NCBI RefSeq assembly: GCF_023343835.1
Contig: NC_064433.1
Location: 136,241,957-136,305,956, forward strand
DNA: 64,000 nt
Reading direction: 5' to 3'
From: Lagopus muta
Taxonomy: Eukaryota > Chordata > Aves > Galliformes > Phasianidae
Shown: positions 29,101-38,100 of the stretch, piece by piece
How positions within the stretch are numbered: position 1 is the stretch's first letter
Layout: each line of letters begins with the position of its first letter
Made by a program: the position numbers and the translations under genes
The notes under the pieces: model-generated
The model's input: only the letters and a program-made list of their open reading frames with translations
Database searches by the model: none
Told to the model about the DNA's origin: nothing

Positions 29101-32100
29101 GGTCAGGTTAGTGACCCTGGATCATGTTTCTGTGTGACTGAAAGCATGCAAACCAATGACAAAGTGGAACACATTCAGGAAAAACATTGCATTTCAGTCA
29201 ACAGCAGAATACAATTTTGGAAAATCTCAGAGGAAGACAATCACCAAGCAACAAGAACCCTGAGGAACCAGCAAACTGATGAAGACCACAGCAGTCAGAG
29301 TTCCACCACCCTGCACACCACTGTCTTGCCGAAGGTTCAGTTCTGGCAGTTACATGGCTGGTAAATATTCAACTTGAAAGCGTATGCCTAGGAAAGGCTC
29401 CAAGAGATCTGCCTGGGAAGAACATTACCAAATTCAATAGCAAGCAGCACCTCCAGCTGCTATGATTCATAATGGAAGTTGATTTCATTTCTAGTGAAAA
29501 TTCTCCTTCTCCAGGCTCAGTATGTGCACTTCACACTTCTAGATACAGTATTTGACTATGAGGTGATCAAAATTGTCACTATTTTTGAGTCTCCTCAAAG
29601 TCAGTAGCTTTTAGCGACACAGAACTCAAAAGCAAAACTTTCATCCCATATAAAAATCCATCGTCTTTGTTCCACAATAGATCTACTAGGCAAAAAACTC
29701 TCAGTACATACTTGAAAGAAATTCCCGCTATTTTACAGGGCAGTTTTTTTAGAAGGGTCCACGATTACCCCTCCATAACCTACCCAGCACAGTGCCCAAA
29801 AGAATTAGAGTTGACCTCAGAGGGAAATGTGACCCCAGCTCCCAGTATTTATATCCCAGTCACAGATCCACAATGCATGCAAGTAGTACTCGGTTTTTGT
29901 TTTTCTCAATAGAAAAGTAACCTTTCACCAAGAAGGGTATCAACTTTTTTTGATGTGAAAACAGATTTAGTTTTCAGGCCTTATCAAGCTACTTTGTATC
30001 AAGGTATTTTGATTTTTTTTTTCTCCATCTGATAACAGAATAAAAAGAAAATGTTTTCTTCTTCTCATGATTCTCAGCTTCAAGATGCATAACTTCCTTT
30101 GATGATAATGTCAGTGCTGCCTGGAGCAATATCACGATCTAAATATTTGATTCTGAAAGCTTTATTAACTGCCTCCAACTTCACAATTTAGAGTTGCTTT
30201 CCTCTTCAAAGAGGCACGCTAGGTACATAAACTTTTGCAAGGCTATGTAAATGAACTTTTTGTGTTGGAAACAGGTAACAGGTACAAAACCCTTTATGCT
30301 TTTCGCATTTCAACAAAACCAACAGAGATGTAAAAAGAAAAAAGCAAATAGCTTTGGACCCTCAACACAGCATCTAACTCCAGCAGCTGTTTCCAGCAAA
30401 AACTTTGATCCCCTTTCTGCTAAACACAAGCAGAGTAGATTAAAGACCAATGGACAAATCAGTAAATCTGCACATTTTAATTGTGGAAGCCATGCTTGAG
30501 TAGAGAACCCTACCACCATCCGGGATCCACCTCATCACTGTTCAGAACTTCTAAGGACAAGAAAACGACTGATAGGCTAAACATACTGAAGTTTCAATTG
30601 AAGTTAGCCTGCTATAAGATCAGTAGCAGCCAAAAGGACTAGGAAGTCTATTTTTGCTTTGTTTCCAAGTAAAAGCTGAGAAACTGTAAGTGGTCTTCAA
30701 CTGAGAGACAGTAAACTGTGAAATAGTATTTTTTCTTGGACTAAGGTAAATCTGTAATGAAATTTGCTAAGAATGCAGAGAATTTCACTTGTTAAAAAAA
30801 ATCCCACACTGCAGACTGAGATATCAAGTCCTCTGATACTAGCTAGCTTGTATTTGTGATCTCCGAAGTTACACAGTAGGAATTCAACACCCTTACAATG
30901 AAAGTACCATTTCCATAGCCTTCCAGACTTGCAATTTTCTCTTACTAAAAACTGGTATAAAATTATTCATTAAAAGCTTTAAACATTAGAGTTTCTTGCT
31001 GAATTTGGACTGCAGAATAACTGGAGAGGTACATGTCTGATGTCTGTCAAGGCTAACCTGAGAGGAAGATCCCCCTGCTACAATGAGATAAGCAAATACA
31101 GAGAAGAGAAAGCTGCCTTTGTGCCATATAAATACCTTTTCTATCTCGCTTCTATGTAATGAGCCAAATTTTAAGTATGCTCCATGAGAAAGAGCTGAAA
31201 GAAGTGGGAAAGAAAAAAAAAAGGTGGAAATAAATGGAAACAGAGGCATTTGCCAAAAGGTATTTCTCAGAAAGTTTTCAGTTGCTAACAGCATGATAAG
31301 ACCACCAAAATGAGGCACAGAACTGGGTTTGACAACCAAACAAGAAAAGTAGGTCAAAATACACAACTTTGCTGAAAGAATAAGAGTCAGAATAGGACAG
31401 CCGGAGAAACAAGCAGACATCGGCACTGACTGGGAAAGAATGAAAAAGAACTACAAAAATCAAATGTAAGACGACAGATGAGGAGTAGAGTTTAGTGTAG
31501 TTGGGAGTCTGTTAAGAAGTACAGGAGACAGAAGTGATGGGAAACTAAAAGTTTTAAAAGAGGAAGGAGACTGGATCCTATGCAAAGAGAGTAAGAACAT
31601 GGGAACAGGAATAGTGAACACATCCTACACTAAATTAAGCCACAACTACAGAGTGTATAAACTGGGACTCACACTGAGAAGTAGTAAAGACACAACTAGG
31701 CAATGAAGAAATGAGAAAGGAAAAGTATTCCCAATAGAGCAAATTTCTTCCTGGAGCTTGTCAAAGGCATCAGGAGGATGCTTCTACTGTCTACAGGCAT
31801 TTGCAAAGTCAGCTGGCAAAAACCCACACATCTGGACCAAACTACTTAATTTGATCAGTACAGAGTACCAAACTCCAGGATTTCACGCTTTAAAAGTAAA
31901 CAATAAACATAAAGGCACTATGCCATGCAATTTGATTGTGTGCCTCCTTAATCATAATGTAGGGGTCTGGGGTTTATTTTATCATCAGGAAGCAACAAAA
32001 AAACACAATGGAATACGAGCACAGCTACAAATGGAGAACAGCTTACAACCAGAAATAATGCTGCTTAGTTTTACTTTCACCCCTGGCGACACAAAGATGT

Positions 32101-35100
32101 CATTTGTAACAAGATGACTATACATTATTTTTCCCCATTGGACTCTCACCTCATTCAGGGACCAAAACAAACGTGCCCTGGAAATGAATCATCATACAAA
32201 TACAGGAGGCTGTCCTATAAAGATAGCCATTTCATTTTTCACAGAAATTAAAAGGTAATTAAGGAATAGAGCAGAGGTCTGCAGGAAAAGAAGGAAGGTT
32301 CTTAAGTTTAAAATATTTGAACTGCATTTTGCAAATGAAGTGACAACTATGCCTTATTGTATAAAGTAAGGCAAAAGATCTTCTAAAGTCAGGCGGCAGG
32401 ACCCTGATCCTACACAATTCTCTTATGTGTTACTTTACTGCGTCCCAGTAACTTTCGTCTGAAGCAGATACACCCCATCCTCAGTTCACAGCACCATCAA
32501 GATTAATGTGCCTGATAACCACTGGGCAATGACCTATGCCAAAGTAAAAAGCTTCCCAAAGAGTAAACCGAACTATTGGCTGCTTAACCTAAGCAAGGTG
32601 CAAACAAAACACTAAGGCACTAAAAGACCTGAATCATACAGAAGCCTGCGATGATTTAAAAAATAAATAACCATAGGTTAGTAGCTCAGTGAAGCACGGT
32701 CAATCTTTGCTCTGAACATATGCTCCACTGGTACTGCATACACTGGACACTGGCATACATACGTGGAATTGCATTTAAAGCTTTCTCTTCATTGTGGAAT
32801 ATTTCAAGGCCATTCACTTTGCTGGCTGTTTTTCTAAAAAGAGTAACATGTAATCTTTGCTGAATTCCAGACATGAAGAACTCATTTTGAAGACCAGTCA
32901 AACAGTGACCCAGCCTAAGAAGTCACACAGATCAAAAAATCCAAGCAGAGTTAAAACTATTATAATTGACTGTTTCTCACAGTGACCAAATGGCTGAAGT
33001 GACCCAATCTTTGCCAACATTGAAGTTGGTGCCCCCAAAACTAACTGCAAGGCTATAGGAAGCTGAATATGAGATTCCTAGCGTGAATACGGCCAAAGCA
33101 CCGGTTCACCATCTCTACCACAAACTAATCAGGAAAGGAAATGCTGAATTCACAGAAATGCAGGGGTTGGAAGGGACCTCAAGGGATCACCGAGTCCAAC
33201 CCTCCTGCTAAAGCACATACCCTACAATAGGTTGCACAGGTAGGTGTCCAGACAGGTCTTGAATATCTCCATAGAAGAAAATTTCACATCCTCTCTGGGC
33301 AACCTGATCCAGTATTCTGTCACCCTCATTGTAAAGTTCTCCCACATGTTTGTATGGAACTTCCTATGTTCAAGTTTTAGGCCATTGCTCCTTGTCCTGT
33401 CTGTCACTACGCACCACTGAGAAGGTCCTGGCCTCATCCATTTGCCTCCCACCTCCCTTGAGATATTTATAAACATTTATCAGATCACCCCTCAGTCTTC
33501 TTTTCCCCGGGCTGAGCAGACCCAGTTACTCAGCCTTTTTGAGTCCTCCAGACCTCAACACTCCCATGTAGAAAAGTAACAGCAGTTGCTGTTCCCACAA
33601 CTGTCTCCCAATGCCATTGTAGATTTGACTTTAATAGACTTCTTCCAATCAAATCAAATCCTTGAGAAATTTGTTCAACAGTACTCAAACACAGCAGAAT
33701 TCAACAGGTTACGTTAAGTAAGATTTGTCTGCCTTACTGATGTCTTAAAAGGCTACAACAGCCCACAACATTACTTCCCTGTAAGTCTGCATAACCATGA
33801 TACCATGGGGCTTAGCAGATGTAATGTAACCAACACAGGACAAGCAGCCAGCAGCATTCCTGGGCATATGGACAACTGACCACACTTAAAATCAAGTTGT
33901 TCATCCTCTGAGAACCACTTTGACACTGAGAATATTTAGCAAACATTGGCCCATTTTTTCCACTCACTTCCAATTAAGACACAATAAATCTCTGCTAAGT
34001 GATATCCAAGCAAGCAAATACGAATACTGAAATAAGTAATCCCTAGTGTAATTTAACTTTTGAAAACTGGCATTTTTGTTGAGCGTGTTAAGTTGCCAGC
34101 ACACACTGTATTTACTTAGTAATGCAACAAATAAACATATGCAGCCATTACCATTAACTACACATAAAATTAATGAAGAAGTAAAGCTTAAGAGAAAATG
34201 ATTAGCGAGGTGACGGTAACTTCTGAGTTGCCATTCTCTGTTTAATAAATATAAACTAACATGGAAAATAAGAAATAGAGTTTATTATGTATTTGCAATG
34301 CAAAGATCTTAGAAGTTCTTTCTTCCTTCTGCATTCCTCTCAAAGGCATATTTAAAAACACTCTACCAGCATTTGAAAACCTGGACTGAGATGCGCTTTC
34401 ATAAGACCTGATTTCATAATACTACTTCATCTTCAGTTTACCAACTTCTGAACACGTTAAAACTGACTAAAGGCAGACAGAAATAAACTAAGCTACTGAG
34501 CAGTCGTTGAGCTAAAATGATACCAAACAAGGTGTGCAAACCTCTTGAAATCCACTGACAATTCAATTTCTATAGGCTGCCTCACTGAAATAAAAAATAA
34601 ACATAATAAGAGAAATACATGCTGATACTTTAAGAAGAACTCTGCTAAATGTTTTGTAGGTTCTTGAGCGCTTCCTAGATGCTCACATTACTTCATGTAA
34701 AAATCTTTTTACTATTTCCAACATAACTTCTTTTTTTATAAGTCTATTCCAAATGTGACCTTCTCTTGCCATGAAGGCTTGCTCAAGTTTGATGTATAAG
34801 CACCATATAAAAGCAGTTAAGAAGTACAACTTCGGGATGTTCCAGCAAAATTACCTGCACAGAAGTAGAGATCTACCTCCTTCCCCAAAATGAGCACACC
34901 TACTGACCTATTAAGTGACACTGTTGTAAGCAATTAGTTAGCTGGTTTCTACTTTTTTGTTGCTTTTTAGTACATATTTTACTCCAAGGATATTTAGGGA
35001 GTACTGTGAGATGAATTCATTGGATGAAACTACATACCCAAATGTCTTCTCAATAATCAATTAAAATAAGCCATCAGTCTTAAACCCTGTGTCTTTAGGG

Positions 35101-38100
35101 GTCTAGTGGTATTAGAACACGTGCTGAACTCTGTACCAGAAGAGCCGCTACCATAGTGTCTTCAGGATTTACGCATACACACAGGGCTTCCTTTGCAAAG
35201 TTAGATACATGGGCCGTATCTGGTATTCAGTGATATTAATGAAATACCGAGGACAGACAATATGCTTCAAGCAAACAAGAGGACAAGATAAAAATCACTC
35301 AAAGTAACTCGAGAAAAAGACAGCAGTAGAATAAACCATACAATTAAGTATATATATATAATCTTAGAACCAGTCATCCTCAAACCAACGCCACTGTGTG
35401 CAATTCATGAAACTGTATGAGCCTTCCTGATGAAACAGCTCTCCAGAAAGGTATCTCAGCCTGTGAGAAGTTCTGAGAGCTAACAGTGGTGTGCCAGTTT
35501 AAAAAGTATGCGAAACACCAAATTAGTTTTCAACTGCACATTCTTACCCATTTTTCTTCTAAGAGTGGAAACAGTCTATGCAATAACCGTGAACAACTGA
35601 AACAATCACAAGCAACTGTACATGCAGTGAGCATTTAACTTATGTAACTCATCTACTTCAATCTTAAGCCTTAAGTTGCGCCAGAGGAGATTAAGGTTGG
35701 ATATCAGAGAAAATTTCTTCTCATGAAGAATAGTGATGGACTGGCACAGGCTGCCCAGGGAGGTCAGGGAGGTTGGAGTCACCAACCCTGGGGGTGTTCA
35801 AAAACCATGTGGACATGGCACTGAGGGATGAGGTCAGCAGGCATGGTAGAGATGTGCTGGCAGTTGGACTAGATGATCTGAGGTCTTTTCCAACCTTCAT
35901 GATTCTTTAGGCAATTTTCAAGACCAGAAATTTTACTTGTTCCTTTTGTCTAGCTCCCTATTTGCTGTAACACCATGCACAGGGCTACCCTCTCTAATAG
36001 CTCCAGTGCCTAGAAATGAGTCCTGCTTCTTCTCCTTCACATTGGGTCTTAAAGAAGAGAACTACAAGCTTCTCTTAATGGCTGCTTGAAGGGCTCAACA
36101 GTTAATCTGCAACAGAAGTATCTGAAAGCAGAACCTGAGTCACACCTTAACTTGGATTTTCTACTACCGGCTAGAAACTACTGAGTGATGGAGAAAATAC
36201 TGATACTACTGATAAAGAGAAGTATTTATCACCTTACTTATCAGATAATTATAACACATAAGTGAATATAAATAAGGCCAGCAAGCAGTCTTCACTTACA
36301 CTGGGAAATGGAAGACAAAAAAATTAAGGTACCAAATGTACTTTCTGTCTCCTTCTATTGACACCATGTGCTGCCTAGTTTTAAGCATGCCATGGGTGAC
36401 AAGAAAGGTCAGCATTTCACTCAGGAAACTCTACCTCCACCTAACCATGAATCCCTTGAGCAGCACAAGTCAGCTGAGGACCTTTGCTCCTCCAGGTCCT
36501 GCCTCCGACGTACATCTGTAAAAGCAGCTGAAGAGTTTATGGTAGACTCAGTGAAGTCTCAGAGAATGACAGTTATTAACCAGAAAGGGGATGTGGCTAA
36601 GCTGGAGTTTCTGGAGATGCTACTTCTGTTTCAGACCAAGAAATTTCCCATACACTGTGTCCACTGCTCTCAAAGAAGACATACATGGTGCAAATGCACA
36701 CATCAGACTGTACACTACTAACACTACTGCCCTCAACAGAGCAGTTTGTCATTCTGCCTCTGAGATGCAGTAGATTGCTCCTGCTGCCATGGTGCATGCA
36801 TTCTGAAGACACTGCACTTGGCATTCCCTCACTCACCCATCTTTTCTTCCCTGCTGTTCTTTTAAATTATGAAAAAGTGAAGTCCTTTTAGTAACTCAGC
36901 TCTTCTGAATTGAATGTGATATTCCATGGCCTGCCTGGTTCTATTAGAACTGATTTCAGCTCCACACAATGCTCGCATGCCTCAAGCCAGAAATGGCTAT
37001 GCTCATTACTATGACCAGATCACACTGGAAAATGAGTTTCTTCTTTCTTTTTCCTTCTACATTTATAGCACTCTAGATCTCCTAACCCTTATATAACCAT
37101 TCAAAAAAATAGAATTTGGAATTCTCACAGATACTTTAACCTTCACAAGCTGCTGCCTCTTTTTACATTGTTATCTCTCAATTTAACTTAACTACAAGAC
37201 TAGATGTGATTATGCTCTTAAACTCAACCTGCAAGCTTTTAATTAAGGTGCTACTTGAGAATGTATCTTTTTTTTCCCCCCTCATAGCTCACTGACCACA
37301 GCAAAGGAGATGAAAGTATTCTGCCAAAAACCAATGCTTTGTTGCTTATTTTTTCTTTACTGTACACTCTGAAAAGCATTAGTGGGATATATTTTAATAT
37401 AATACTTAACAGAATTTAGACTTTGTTCAAATACCTTGCAGGCATTATCTTGCCAGCTTACCTGATCAGTACTTTTCTAATTACAGAATCACAGGATCAC
37501 AGAATTGTAGGGGTTGGAAAGGACCTCCAGAGATCATCGAGTCCAACCCCCCTGCCAAAGCAGGTTCCCTACAGCAGGTCGCACAGGTAGGCATCCAGGC
37601 AGGTCTTGAACATCTCCAGAGAAGGAGACTCCACCACCTCCCTGGGCAGCCTGTTCCAGTGCTCCGTCACCTCACTGTAAAGAAGTTCTTGCGCACATTT
37701 GTGTGGAACTTCCTATGCTGCAGTTTCCGGCTGTTTCCCCTTGTCCTGTCTCCACTCACCACTGAAAAGAGTCCGGCCTCGCCATTCTGCCCCCCACACC
37801 TTAGGTATTTATAGACCTGGATCAGGTCCCCTCTCAGTCTCCTTTTCTCAAGGCTGAACAGACCCAGTTCACTCAGCCTTTCCTCATAGGAGAGATGCTC
37901 CAGGCCCCTCACCATCTTTGTGGCCCTAATTACTTAGTCCTTTTAAAAAGCATTTTCTTGGGCTTGCCAGTACTCTCCATCATGCTCCCAATTTCTTCAA
38001 TTCCCCTAGAAAGTCTTAGTCTGCACACTTTCTTTCGCAGGCACTTAACTTTCCAGACAGGTATTTTCAAATAGCAGTTTTTATACAACAGAGGCATCAG

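Noticed and set aside
29044-29364. 106-codon plus-strand open frame
   Set aside because: Polar low-information sequence in an intron without motif or neighbours supporting it.
30986-31426. 146-codon hydrophobic minus-strand open frame
   Set aside because: It is the complement of purine-rich intron sequence, which yields Phe/Leu/Ser-rich frames. There is no homology I recognise and no splice signal pattern consistent with TFDP1 phases.
31758-32117. 119-codon plus-strand open frame
   Set aside because: No recognisable domain, promoter or poly(A) context; intronic and antisense to TFDP1.
36336-36891. Cluster of plus-strand open frames (up to 117 codons)
   Set aside because: Three frames overlap, none with family features; could be an unannotated repeat but nothing supports a gene.
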